From: Qipengyuania sp. HL-TH1
GTDB lineage: Bacteria > Pseudomonadota > Alphaproteobacteria > Sphingomonadales > Sphingomonadaceae
Length of the DNA stretch: 64,000 nucleotides
Reading direction: 5' to 3'
Assembly: GCF_036365825.1 (NCBI RefSeq)
Contig: NZ_CP142675.1
Coordinates: forward strand, 1,612,001-1,676,000
Shown: positions 45,224 to 53,102 of the stretch, piece by piece
Layout: each line of letters begins with the position of its first letter
Position numbering within the stretch: the stretch's first letter is position 1
The notes under the pieces: generated by a model
The model's database searches: none
What the model was told of the DNA's origin: nothing
What the model saw: only the letters and a program-made list of their open reading frames with translations
Program-made: the position numbers and the translations under genes

Positions 45224-45251
45224 TTGCATTTTCTTGTCGAATTTATACAAT
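45224..45251 (+). promoter_or_regulatory. Candidate sigma-70 promoter of mucR
   Basis: TTGCAT (45224-45229) and TACAAT (45246-45251) are separated by 16 bp in an AT-rich stretch 55-80 bp upstream of the mucR start. This would give a leader of about 48 nt. Confidence 0.4.
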
Positions 45252-45305
45252 GCGGCGAGCGCGGGTCGCGACGCGGGTAACATCCCAAATTTTTGAAGGT
45301 AAATG

Positions 45306-45743
45306 ATGGAAGATTTCAAGACCGACATGGGCGAGACCCTGATTACGCTAACCTCGGATATTGTGGCGGCCCATGTGAGCAATAACAGCGTCGCGGTCGA
45401 CGAAGTGCCGACGCTGATCTCGAACATCTACAACGCACTTTCGGGGCTTGGCGGAACCGAGCCCGAAGAAGAAAAGCCCGAACCTGCGGTGCCCATTCGT
45501 TCGTCGGTGAAGAAAGATTACATCGTCTGTCTCGAAGACGGGAAGAAGATGAAGATGCTCAAGCGGCATCTCAAGACCGCCTACGACATGACCCCCGAGG
45601 AATATCGCGCGCGCTGGAACCTGCCTGCCGATTACCCGATGGTCGCCCCCGCCTATGCCGAGAAGCGGCGCGAGCTGGCGGTCAAGATCGGACTGGGCCG
45701 TAAACCCGGCCAGAAGCGCGGCCGTAAGAAGAAGGAAGCGTAA
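45306..45743 (+). CDS. mucR: MucR/Ros family zinc-finger regulator
   Basis: A 145-residue regulator of the MucR/Ros family, H-NS-like global silencers of alphaproteobacteria. The N-terminal half has LTSDIVAAHVSNNSVAVDEV (oligomerisation region), and the prokaryotic zinc finger is YIVCLEDGKKMKMLKRHLK followed by MTPEEYRARWNLP. The C-terminus is basic (RKPGQKRGRKKKEA). Two ATGs, 45303 and 45306, compete; GAAGG at 45295-45299 gives better spacing to 45306. A strong intrinsic terminator follows. The AT-rich upstream region could bind MucR itself. Confidence 0.94.
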   Translation: MEDFKTDMGETLITLTSDIVAAHVSNNSVAVDEVPTLISNIYNALSGLGGTEPEEEKPEPAVPIRSSVKKDYIVCLEDGKKMKMLKRHLKTAYDMTPEEYRARWNLPADYPMVAPAYAEKRRELAVKIGLGRKPGQKRGRKKKEA

Positions 45744-45768
45744 AGCCCTTCGGTTCGCCTTGAGCAAG

Positions 45769-45803
45769 ACGCCCCGGCCCGATAAGGGTACGGGGCGTTT
45801 TTT
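45769..45803 (+). terminator. Rho-independent terminator of mucR
   Basis: ACGCCCCG (45769-45776) pairs perfectly with CGGGGCGT (45791-45798) around a 14-nt loop and is followed by six T residues to 45803. It begins 25 bp after the mucR stop and ends one base before the ATG at 45804, the first possible fur start. Confidence 0.85.
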
Positions 45804-45818
45804 ATGCGGGAAGCAAAA

Positions 45819-46241
45819 TTGCACCAGAAAATCGATCTTGAACAATTGTGCGCCGACAAAGGTCTGCGCATTACTGAGCAGCGCCGGGTCATCGCGCGCG
45901 TGTTGTCGGAAAGCGACGACCATCCCGATGTCGAACTGCTGCACGAACGCGCCAACAAGATCGATTCGGGCATCTCGATCGCGACCGTTTATCGCACGGT
46001 ACGGCTGTTCGAAGAGGCCGGGATTCTCGACCGCCACGATTTCGGTGACGGGCGCGCGCGTTACGAAGCGGTGCCCGAAGCGCATCACGACCACCTGATC
46101 GACGTCGAGACCGGCAAGGTCGTCGAATTCGTCGATCCGGAGATCGAGGCGCTGCAGAAGCAGATCGCCGCCAAGCTGGGCTACCGCCTCGTCGACCACC
46201 GGCTGGAACTTTATGGCGTCCGCCTCGACCGCGAAGGCTAA
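45819..46241 (+). CDS. fur: Fur-family metalloregulator
   Basis: Metal-dependent DNA-binding regulator of 140 residues. Winged-helix elements GLRITEQRRVIARVL and DSGISIATVYRTVRLFEEAG precede the regulatory metal region EAHHDHLIDVETGKVVEF. It lacks the CxxC structural zinc motif; the only cysteine is near the N-terminus (LEQLCADKG), as in alphaproteobacterial Fur/Mur proteins that sense iron or manganese. Start TTG 45819 (MHQKIDLEQL) is preferred, with GGGAAG upstream; ATG 45804 touches the mucR terminator and has no proper ribosome site. Overlaps plsC by 29 bases. Zur or Mur identity remains possible. Confidence 0.88.
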   Translation: MHQKIDLEQLCADKGLRITEQRRVIARVLSESDDHPDVELLHERANKIDSGISIATVYRTVRLFEEAGILDRHDFGDGRARYEAVPEAHHDHLIDVETGKVVEFVDPEIEALQKQIAAKLGYRLVDHRLELYGVRLDREG

Positions 46242-47136
46242 GGGCCTCGCGCAGGCCGAGCGGCGGCTGGCCCGCCTGTCCGCCCGCCGGCTGGCCGCGA
46301 TGCGCGGCGAGAAAACCCCGCTGACTGTGCGCGAATGGCTGCGCTTCGCCCTGCGCACGCTGGGGATCCTGCTTGGGCTGCTGGTCAGCGTGCCATTGCA
46401 TTACATCTACCGGGTGTTCGCCTATGGCTCGCCCTTCCCGATGCTGTTCCTGCGCTACACCGCCTGGGTCGTCGGGGCGCGGGTGCAGGTCCGCGGCACG
46501 CCGCTGCGGCGCGACGTGTTCTTTATCGCCAACCATGTCTCATGGGTCGATATCCTTGCACTGGCAGGCGCGACGGGGACCGCCTTCGTCGCCAAATACG
46601 AACTGTCCCAAGTGCCCGTCATCGGCTGGCTGTGCCGCCTCAACCGCACCGTCTTCGTCAAGCGCGAGAACCGCATGGACGTGGCCCAGCAGATCAATGC
46701 GCTGAAAGAGGCGCTGGCGGATAATTGGTCGGTCACCGTCTTCCCCGAAGGCACGACCACCGATGGCAAATCGCTGCTGCCCTTCAAGAGCTCGATGCTG
46801 TCGGTGCTCGAACCGCCGCCGCCGGGCGTGCTCGTCCAGCCGGTGGTGCTCGACTATGGCGAGGTGTCAGAATTCATCGGCTGGATCGGCGAGGAAGACG
46901 GCCTCAACAACGCGATGCGCGTGATGGCGCGCAAGGGCTCGTTCCGCCTGCGGATCACCTATCTCGAACCGTTCAGCCCCGAGGAATATCACGGGCGCAA
47001 GGCGATCGCCGCGAAAGCGCGCGAGGAGATCGAGGAAGAACTGGGCGCGACGCTCGACGAACCGCTGCGCGATTTCCGCCATACGGTCGAAGCGATCCGC
47101 TATTTCGCGCCCGATGCAAAGTCCGGCGAAAGCTAG
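46213..47136 (+). CDS. plsC: 1-acyl-sn-glycerol-3-phosphate acyltransferase
   Basis: Lysophospholipid acyltransferase of 307 residues, making phosphatidic acid. The catalytic HX4D is NHVSWVD (His108, Asp113), followed by YELSQVPVIGWL, FVKRENR and FPEGTTTDGKSLLPFKSS. One N-terminal membrane helix (about 44-66) anchors it to the inner membrane. ATG 46213 overlaps the fur 3' end by 29 bases; the overlap is long, but there is no better start before the membrane helix. It converges with lysR, leaving 3 bp. Confidence 0.92.
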   Translation: MASASTAKAKGLAQAERRLARLSARRLAAMRGEKTPLTVREWLRFALRTLGILLGLLVSVPLHYIYRVFAYGSPFPMLFLRYTAWVVGARVQVRGTPLRRDVFFIANHVSWVDILALAGATGTAFVAKYELSQVPVIGWLCRLNRTVFVKRENRMDVAQQINALKEALADNWSVTVFPEGTTTDGKSLLPFKSSMLSVLEPPPPGVLVQPVVLDYGEVSEFIGWIGEEDGLNNAMRVMARKGSFRLRITYLEPFSPEEYHGRKAIAAKAREEIEEELGATLDEPLRDFRHTVEAIRYFAPDAKSGES

Positions 47137-47139
47137 AGG

Positions 47140-48024
47140 CTAGAGCCCGGCCTTGACCAGCCAGTCGTGGAACAGCCGCACCGGGCGTTCTTCCAGCGCG
47201 GTGGGCTTGCACACGAACCAGTAGCTATAGGGGCTTTCGACCGCGACTTCGAACAGCGTCGCCAGCCGGCTGTCGGCCGCGCGGCGCATGTGGTCGTCAT
47301 GCATGATCGCGATGCCCAGCCCCTGCGCCGCCGCCTCGAGCATGATCTGGCCCGAATCGAAATGGTCGATCGCCGCCGGTTCGAGATCGGCGAAGCCGAT
47401 TTCCGCGCGCCAGGCGGTGAAGCTTTCGGGCAGTTCGTTGTGGATCAGGAAAGTCTGCCGGGCGAGTAAGTCCCGGTCGGGCGTGGACCCGAGCTTGTCG
47501 GCGAGGTCGCGATTGCAGATCGCGTGGACCTTGTTGTAATCGAGCCGGACGGCATGCAGCCCGCGCGACGGCCCGCGCGAGAGGATGATCGCAGCATCGA
47601 GCACATCGCCCACGCGGTCCTCCAGATGCGCGCCGGTATCGATATCGATATGCAGCAGCGGATGGCGTTCGCGCAGTTCGCCAAGCTTGGGAAACAGCCG
47701 CTGCGTGCCGAACAGCGGCAGCACGCCAAGCCGCAGGCGCAGCAGCGAGAGGTTTTCCGACTGGCTTTCGACCGCCCGCGCGAGCGCTTCGAGCTGCGGG
47801 TTCACCGCTTCGAAAAAGGCGTGTCCGTCATCGGTCAGTTGCATCGACTGACGGGCGCGGGTGAACAGCTTCTTGCCGACGAATTCTTCCAGATTGCCGA
47901 TCCGCCGCGACAGCGCCGAAGGGCTGAGCCCCAGCTCGTCCGCCGCACCGCGCGCGGAGCCGAGCCGGACGGTACGAACAAACGCCTCGAGGGCGCGCAA
48001 GGGGGGCAGTCGCCGGGTAGCCAT
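47140..48024 (-). CDS. LysR-family regulator
   Basis: A 294-residue LysR-type transcription factor. The N-terminal winged helix is RALEAFVRTVRLGSARGAAD and LGLSPSALSRRIGNLEEFVG, and the C-terminal effector domain has the GcvA-like shape (LFPKLGELRERHPLLHIDI). It starts at ATG 48024, 67 bp after corC on the same strand, in the place where lnt often follows corC in other proteobacteria. The target genes are not adjacent in the usual divergent way, so they cannot be named. Confidence 0.92.
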   Translation of the reverse strand: MATRRLPPLRALEAFVRTVRLGSARGAADELGLSPSALSRRIGNLEEFVGKKLFTRARQSMQLTDDGHAFFEAVNPQLEALARAVESQSENLSLLRLRLGVLPLFGTQRLFPKLGELRERHPLLHIDIDTGAHLEDRVGDVLDAAIILSRGPSRGLHAVRLDYNKVHAICNRDLADKLGSTPDRDLLARQTFLIHNELPESFTAWRAEIGFADLEPAAIDHFDSGQIMLEAAAQGLGIAIMHDDHMRRAADSRLATLFEVAVESPYSYWFVCKPTALEERPVRLFHDWLVKAGL

Positions 48025-48091
48025 GTGGTTGCACGCTATGGTCGCAATTCGTCGCTGTCGAGGGCGAATGTGCGATAATCTGCAACTGTCG

Positions 48092-49009
48092 TCACGTGAC
48101 TGTTGCAGAATCCTCGGGTGCGTGCAGGCGCAGGCGCTTCACATGGGTTTCGTCGCCATCGGTGACCTCGATCCGCCAGCCGCTGCGGTGTTCGAGCACA
48201 CGCCCGACCTCGGGCACCTGTTCGGCCAGCACAAAGGCCAGCCCGCCCAGCGTATCGACCGATTCCTCGACCTCGGCCAGCGCGGGCGAGACCTTCTCGG
48301 CGACATCGTCGAGTTCGGCGCGGGCGTCGCAGTCCCACATGCCCTCGCCGATATCGACGATCCATTCCTCGGGCGCCTCGTCGTGCTCGTCCTCGATCTC
48401 GCCGACGATCTCCTCGACCAGATCCTCGATCGTGATGAGCCCGTCGGTGCCCGAAAACTCGTCGACCACCACCGCCAGATGCATCCGCTGCGCGCGCATG
48501 TCGGCGAGCACGTCGAGCGCGTTGCGCGTCTGCGGGACATAGAGCGGCTGACGCATCAGCACGGTCCAGTCGCTCGGCGGGGCCTCGCGCCGGGCGAGGA
48601 TGGTGAAGACGTCCTTGATGTGGATCATGCCGATTACATCGTCGAGCTGGTCGCGGTAGACAGGCATGCGCGAATGGCCGTGTTCGGCGAAGGTCTCGAC
48701 CAACTGGTCCCAGCTGGCGGTGGCCTCGATCGCGATGATCTGCCCGCGCGGCACCGCGACATCATCGGCATCGTGCTCCGAAAAATGCAGCAGGTTGCGC
48801 AGCATCTGGCGCTCGACCAGCGACAAATCGCCCGTGCCGCTATGCTCGGGCGTGTCGTCGCCGTTTTCGTCCTCGTGCTCGTCGATCGCGTCTTCCAGCT
48901 GCGCACGCAGCGAGCGTTCGCCGTAGTCGGGGTCGAAGAATTTCCGGATGGCGAGCATGAGCCCGCTGCTACTCTCCGCGTCTCCCGCGGGTGATGACGA
49001 ATCGGGCAT
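48092..49009 (-). CDS. Short CorC/HlyC-type CBS-domain protein
   Basis: A 305-residue cytosolic protein with paired CBS domains (about residues 75-195) and the C-terminal CorC_HlyC domain (EESVDTLGGLAFVLAEQVP). It lacks the DUF21 membrane domain of full-length magnesium/cobalt transporters. The short form in the miaB-phoH-ybeY-corC cluster is usually called CorC/YbeX; its role is poorly known, with links to ribosome metabolism and magnesium homeostasis. Start ATG 49009; it lies 21 bp after ybeY. Confidence 0.9.
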   Translation of the reverse strand: MPDSSSPAGDAESSSGLMLAIRKFFDPDYGERSLRAQLEDAIDEHEDENGDDTPEHSGTGDLSLVERQMLRNLLHFSEHDADDVAVPRGQIIAIEATASWDQLVETFAEHGHSRMPVYRDQLDDVIGMIHIKDVFTILARREAPPSDWTVLMRQPLYVPQTRNALDVLADMRAQRMHLAVVVDEFSGTDGLITIEDLVEEIVGEIEDEHDEAPEEWIVDIGEGMWDCDARAELDDVAEKVSPALAEVEESVDTLGGLAFVLAEQVPEVGRVLEHRSGWRIEVTDGDETHVKRLRLHAPEDSATVT

Positions 49010-49030
49010 GGCCCTAATTATGCACTCCAG

Positions 49031-49519
49031 TCAGTTGCGGTCCCCATATGGGTCGGCGATACCCAATTTTGCAAGCGCTGCGATCTCGAGCGCTTCCATC
49101 GCTTCGGCCTGCGTGTCCGAATCGACATGATCATGGCCCGCAAGGTGTAACAAACCGTGGATGAGCAGGTGCGCCGCATGCGCCTCGAGCGGCACTCCCT
49201 TGTCCGCCGCCTCGCGCGCGCAAGTGCCCGCGGCCAGCGCCAGATCGCCGAGCATTTCGGGCAGCCCCTCGGGGGCGAGGTCGAGCAAATCGCCGCGCTC
49301 GAGCATGGGGAACGACAGCACATTGGTCGGCTTGTCCTTGCCGCGCCACTCCTTGTTCAAGGCGTGGACGTCCGCATCGGAGGTGAACAGCACCGAAGCG
49401 GTCAGCCGCGGATTGTCCAGCGCAGGCTCGACACCGCACAGCGCCGCATGCGCGCGCACGGTCAGCGCGTCCCAAGCCACGTCCGCGGGCCAGCCGTCAA
49501 TGTCGATGTCGAAATCCAT
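49031..49519 (-). CDS. ybeY: Endoribonuclease YbeY
   Basis: Zinc-dependent single-strand endoribonuclease involved in 16S rRNA 3'-end maturation and ribosome quality control. The 162-residue protein has the UPF0054 metal motif HGLLHLAGHDH with His121, His125 and His131 (H-x3-H-x5-H) and the family segment KPTNVLSFPM. ATG 49519 (MDFDIDIDGWP) is used; a longer start would read into a palindromic repeat. That repeat lies between phoH and ybeY. Confidence 0.95.
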   Translation of the reverse strand: MDFDIDIDGWPADVAWDALTVRAHAALCGVEPALDNPRLTASVLFTSDADVHALNKEWRGKDKPTNVLSFPMLERGDLLDLAPEGLPEMLGDLALAAGTCAREAADKGVPLEAHAAHLLIHGLLHLAGHDHVDSDTQAEAMEALEIAALAKLGIADPYGDRN

Positions 49520-49531
49520 TTCCGACCCTCT

Positions 49532-49608
49532 GTCATTGCGAGCGCAGCGAAGCAATCCAGCGCGCAGTTCTATGGATTGCCGCGTCGCCTGCGGCTCCTC
49601 GCAATGAC
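49532..49608. repeat. Long palindromic REP-like repeat, copy 2, inside phoH-ybeY operon
   Basis: GTCATTGCGAG (49532) and CTCGCAATGAC (ending 49608) form the outer arms, and GCAATCCA/TGGATTGC the inner arms, of a 77-nt foldback related to copy 1 at 29249-29350. It fills almost all of the 93-bp gap between the phoH stop and the ybeY start, and would be transcribed as part of the operon mRNA. Confidence 0.8.
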
Positions 49609-49612
49609 TGAC

Positions 49613-50656
49613 TTAGGTGCTCGGCCCCTCGTAGGCCTCGACGATGCGCCCGACGATCGGGTGGCGCACCACGTCGGCGGCGGTGAAGCGGATGGTGCCG
49701 AAACCATCGACGCCCTCCAGCTTGCCGACCGCATCGGCCAGCCCGCTCATCCCGTCGCCGCCGGGGATGTCGACCTGCCGCGGATCGCCGCAGATCACCA
49801 TCCGGCTGTTCTGGCCGAAGCGGGTGAGGAACATCTTCATCTGTTCGCGCGTGGTGTTCTGCGCTTCGTCGAGGATGACGAAGGCATCGGCCAGCGTGCG
49901 GCCGCGCATGAAGGCGATCGGCGCGATCTCGATCTCGCCCGAGGCCAGCCGCCGCTCGACCTGTTCGGGGGGCATGCAGTCGTAGAGCGCGTCGTACAGC
50001 GGGCGCAGATAGGGATCGACCTTCTCTTTCAGGTCGCCGGGCAGGAAGCCGAGCTTTTCGCCCGCCTCCACCGCCGGACGCGAGAGGATCAGCCGCTGCA
50101 CGCTGCCGGTGATCAGCTGCGCGACCGCCTGCGCCACCGCGAGATAGGTCTTGCCCGTCCCTGCCGGACCCAGCGCGAAGATGATGTCGTCGCGCACCAG
50201 GCTGCGCATGTAGGTCGTCTGCATCGCGCTGCGCGGGACGATGGTCTTGCGCCGCGTGCGGATCATGATCGGCGGGCCAGCCTTGTCGTTGCCCGGTTCG
50301 GTGCCGACGATGCCGTCGAGCGTCGGTTCGTCCGACATGGTGATCAGCGCCTCGATTGCCCCCGCGTCGAGATCCTGCCCCACGGCCAGCTTGTCGTACA
50401 TCGCCTTGAGCACATCGCGCGCGCGGGCGACGCTGTCTTCGGGGCCTTCGATATGCAGCTGGTTGCCGCGGGCGGAAATGAACACGCCGAGGCGGTTTTC
50501 CACCTGCACCAGATTGGCGTCGAACTGGCCGAACAGCGCGCCCAGCAGGCTCTGGTTGTCGAAGCCGAGATCGACCTGTGCGCGGCGCACTTCGCGCTGC
50601 GGAGAGGGCGGCGGGGAGAAGGTCTGTGCGTCCTTCTGGACAGGTTTGCGGGCCAT
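49613..50656 (-). CDS. PhoH-like ATPase
   Basis: A 347-residue PhoH-family P-loop ATPase, probably an RNA-associated helicase-like factor. An N-terminal KH-like/RNA-binding region ([20 protein letters not shown]) precedes the ATPase with Walker A GPAGTGKT (163-170) and Walker [11 protein letters not shown]. The ribosome site AAAGGAG stands just ahead of ATG 50656. It is conserved beside ybeY, in line with a joint role in rRNA or mRNA processing. In this strain a palindromic repeat separates the two. Confidence 0.94.
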   Translation of the reverse strand: MARKPVQKDAQTFSPPPSPQREVRRAQVDLGFDNQSLLGALFGQFDANLVQVENRLGVFISARGNQLHIEGPEDSVARARDVLKAMYDKLAVGQDLDAGAIEALITMSDEPTLDGIVGTEPGNDKAGPPIMIRTRRKTIVPRSAMQTTYMRSLVRDDIIFALGPAGTGKTYLAVAQAVAQLITGSVQRLILSRPAVEAGEKLGFLPGDLKEKVDPYLRPLYDALYDCMPPEQVERRLASGEIEIAPIAFMRGRTLADAFVILDEAQNTTREQMKMFLTRFGQNSRMVICGDPRQVDIPGGDGMSGLADAVGKLEGVDGFGTIRFTAADVVRHPIVGRIVEAYEGPST

Positions 50657-50751
50657 AGGCTCCTTTCGAATGCGACTCGGAGTTTAGGCTTCAACGCACC
50701 GCGCGCAAGTTGGTCCACGCTGCGCGACGGTGGATAGTCATCCCGCCGTAA

Positions 50752-52095
50752 TCAGGCGGCGACAGTCTCGCGCAGCATCCCGGCAAGCGAGTTGGGCCCC
50801 GCCTCGACCAGTTCGACCTGCACGAGGTCGCCGATCTGCACGTCGCCTTCGAACCACGCGCTTTGCAGCCACGGCGTCTTGCCGAGCCACTGGCCGGGCA
50901 GCTTGCCCTTGCGTTCGACCAGCACCTCGCAGGTGCGGCCGACGGTGTTCTGGTTGAAAGCCAGCTGGTCGCGGTTGAGCGCGGCCTGGAGCCGCTGCAG
51001 ACGCTCGTCCATGATCTCTTTGGCTACCTGCCCGTCCATCGTCGCGGCGGGGGTGCCGGGGCGCGGCGAGTATTTGAAGCTGAAGGCCTGCGCATAGGCA
51101 ACCTCGCCGACCAGCTGCAGCGTTTCCTCGAACTCGGCATCGGTCTCGCCGGGGAAGCCGACGATGAAGTCGCCCGACAGCGCGAGATCGGGCCTCGCCG
51201 CGCGGAAGCGGTCGAGCAGCTTGAGATAGCTCTCTACGCTGTGGCTGCGGTTCATCGCCTTGAGCACACGGTCGCTGCCCGCCTGCACGGGCAGGTGGAG
51301 GAACGGCATCAGCTTGGGCGTGTCGCCATGCGCGGCGATCAGCTCGTCGTCCATGTCGGCCGGGTGGCTGGTGGTGTAGCGGATACGCGCGAGGCCATCG
51401 ATCGCGGCGATGTCGCGGATCAGCCCCGCGAGGCCGACTGCGTGGCCCCTGTCGTTCTCGCCGCTCCACGCCGAGACGTTCTGACCGAGCAGCGTGATTT
51501 CCTTCGCGCCCGCTTCGACCAGCTTGCGCGCTTCGGTCACCAGATCGCTGTAAGGACGCGAGATTTCGGCGCCGCGGGTATAGGGCACCACGCAATAGGT
51601 GCAGAACTTGTCGCAGCCTTCCTGCACGGTGAGGAAGGCGGTCGGGCCGATCCGCCGGCGTTCGGGCAGCGCGGCGAACTTGGCGATCGCGGGCATATCG
51701 GTATCGGTCGCGCGTTCGCCCTGCACCGCGCGGCCAAGCATTTCGGGCAGGCGGTGGTAGGCCTGCGGGCCGACGACCATGCTCACCGCGGGCGAGCGTT
51801 TCATGATCTCCTCGCCCTCGGCCTGCGCGACGCAGCCCGCGACCGCAATCATCGGCGGCTTGGTCTGCGTCTTGCCCTTGGTCAGGCGCCCGATGTCCGA
51901 ATAGATCTTCTCCGCCGCCTTTTCGCGGATGTGGCAGGTGTTGAGCACCACCAGATCGGCATCCTCGCCTTCGGCTGCGGGCGCAATGCCCTGCGCGTCG
52001 AGCATCTCGGCCATGCGCTCGCCGTCATAGACGTTCATCTGGCAGCCGAAGCTCTTGACCCGGTAGGTCTTGGGAGGGGTGGTGGTCGGTTTCAT
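50752..52095 (-). CDS. miaB: tRNA-2-methylthio-N6-dimethylallyladenosine synthase MiaB
   Basis: Radical-SAM methylthiotransferase that adds a methylthio group to i6A37 of tRNAs. The 447-residue protein has the UPF0004 domain with Cys18, Cys54 and Cys88 (auxiliary cluster), the radical-SAM CxxxCxxC at Cys161, Cys165 and Cys168 (CDKFCTYC, followed by VVPYTRG), and a C-terminal TRAM domain. It begins 14 bp after a hypothetical gene; no clear ribosome site is seen. It heads the miaB-phoH-ybeY-corC series. Confidence 0.96.
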   Translation of the reverse strand: MKPTTTPPKTYRVKSFGCQMNVYDGERMAEMLDAQGIAPAAEGEDADLVVLNTCHIREKAAEKIYSDIGRLTKGKTQTKPPMIAVAGCVAQAEGEEIMKRSPAVSMVVGPQAYHRLPEMLGRAVQGERATDTDMPAIAKFAALPERRRIGPTAFLTVQEGCDKFCTYCVVPYTRGAEISRPYSDLVTEARKLVEAGAKEITLLGQNVSAWSGENDRGHAVGLAGLIRDIAAIDGLARIRYTTSHPADMDDELIAAHGDTPKLMPFLHLPVQAGSDRVLKAMNRSHSVESYLKLLDRFRAARPDLALSGDFIVGFPGETDAEFEETLQLVGEVAYAQAFSFKYSPRPGTPAATMDGQVAKEIMDERLQRLQAALNRDQLAFNQNTVGRTCEVLVERKGKLPGQWLGKTPWLQSAWFEGDVQIGDLVQVELVEAGPNSLAGMLRETVAA

Positions 52096-52109
52096 GAGTG
52101 GCGCGTATC

Positions 52110-52541
52110 TCAGTCTGAATCGAACTTCGAATCAACGTTGGCCCCACGCCAGCTATAGGTGAACGAGGTGTGACCCTGTTCCTTGGCGTCGATCAGCTTG
52201 GTGTCGACCCATTGCTTGCGCCCATCGCGAAAGTCGCGTGAATCGTTTTGTTGAGCAATGTGGTCTGCCAACGGTTGATCAGGACTCTTTTTCCACCCTC
52301 CTACGCGCTCAACGTCTTTGGTAAGAGAGCTTTCGACCAGATCGGCGGAGGCTTCATCCAACGTCTCGTAAGTGTCGAGTGCTTGCACTGCCTTGCGCCG
52401 GTTCTTGCGATTTTCGCAGGCCTTGCGGGCAGGAATCGCCTTACGCGCCGCCTTGTCATTCTCACCGAACGAATTGCGCCTGTCCTTGGCATAGGACAGT
52501 GCTTTCTTGTCGGCAGGACAAAGGCGGCGCTTTTCAGGCAT
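52110..52541 (-). CDS. Hypothetical protein with foreign base composition
   Basis: A 143-residue soluble, highly charged protein (MPEKRRLCPADKKALSYAKD at the start, rich in Lys, Arg, Asp and Asn) that I do not recognise. There are no signal peptide or membrane segments. A cluster KACENRKNRRKA and a tryptophan-containing C-terminus (SFTYSWRGANVD) stand out. Codon use and base composition are visibly less GC-rich than ppiB and miaB on either side. Its ATG overlaps the ppiB stop by one base (TAATG), so translation is coupled. The most likely history is insertion between two conserved genes. Confidence 0.65.
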   Translation of the reverse strand: MPEKRRLCPADKKALSYAKDRRNSFGENDKAARKAIPARKACENRKNRRKAVQALDTYETLDEASADLVESSLTKDVERVGGWKKSPDQPLADHIAQQNDSRDFRDGRKQWVDTKLIDAKEQGHTSFTYSWRGANVDSKFDSD

Positions 52542-53002
52542 TAGCCAACAGTCGCCTTCACGATCTTACCCGGGTTCGCGGGCGGTTCGCCCTTGGGGAG
52601 CGCGTCGACGTGTTCCATGCCGCTCTCGACCTGGCCCCAGACGGTGTACTGGCCGTCGAGGAATTCGGCATCGTCGAAGCAGATGAAGAACTGCGAATTG
52701 GCGCTGTCGGGCACCTGCGTGCGGGCCATCGAGCAGGTGCCGCGGGTGTGCGGTTCGCTGTTGAATTCGGCCTTGAGGTCGGGCTTGTCGCTGCCGCTCA
52801 TGCCGGTGCCGGTCGGATCGCCGCCCTGCGCCATGAAGCCGGGGATCACGCGGTGGAAGACCACCCCGTCGTAGAAGCCTTCGCCCGCGAGCGTGGTGAT
52901 GCGTTCGACATGGCCGGGCGCGAGGTCGGGACGCAGCTTGATCACCACGTCCTTGTTGTCGCCGTCGCCGGTGTCGAGAGTGAAGGTCAGCTTTTCCGCC
53001 AT
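52541..53002 (-). CDS. ppiB: Peptidyl-prolyl cis-trans isomerase, cyclophilin type
   Basis: Cytoplasmic cyclophilin of 153 residues that speeds proline isomerisation in protein folding. The signature FHRVIPGFMAQGGDPTGTG is present, as are ANSQFFICF and the VWGQVESGMEHVDAL region, with a catalytic arginine in FHRV. ATG 53002 (MAEKLTFTLDTG) follows AGGAGA seven bases upstream; a longer 16-codon extension is not needed. It is divergent from mgtE across 100 bp. Confidence 0.95.
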   Translation of the reverse strand: MAEKLTFTLDTGDGDNKDVVIKLRPDLAPGHVERITTLAGEGFYDGVVFHRVIPGFMAQGGDPTGTGMSGSDKPDLKAEFNSEPHTRGTCSMARTQVPDSANSQFFICFDDAEFLDGQYTVWGQVESGMEHVDALPKGEPPANPGKIVKATVG

Positions 53003-53102
53003 CGGGGTATCTCCTGTGATTGGTTGGCCGCCTACATAGGGATTGTGCACGGCGTGTCACCCTCTGCTTGCAATCCCACCGCGTCTGCCTAGACCGCAGG
53101 CC

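Noticed and set aside
53003..53102. M-box or other magnesium riboswitch ahead of mgtE
   Set aside because: The region is only 100 bp, shared with the ppiB promoter, and shows no recognisable riboswitch core.
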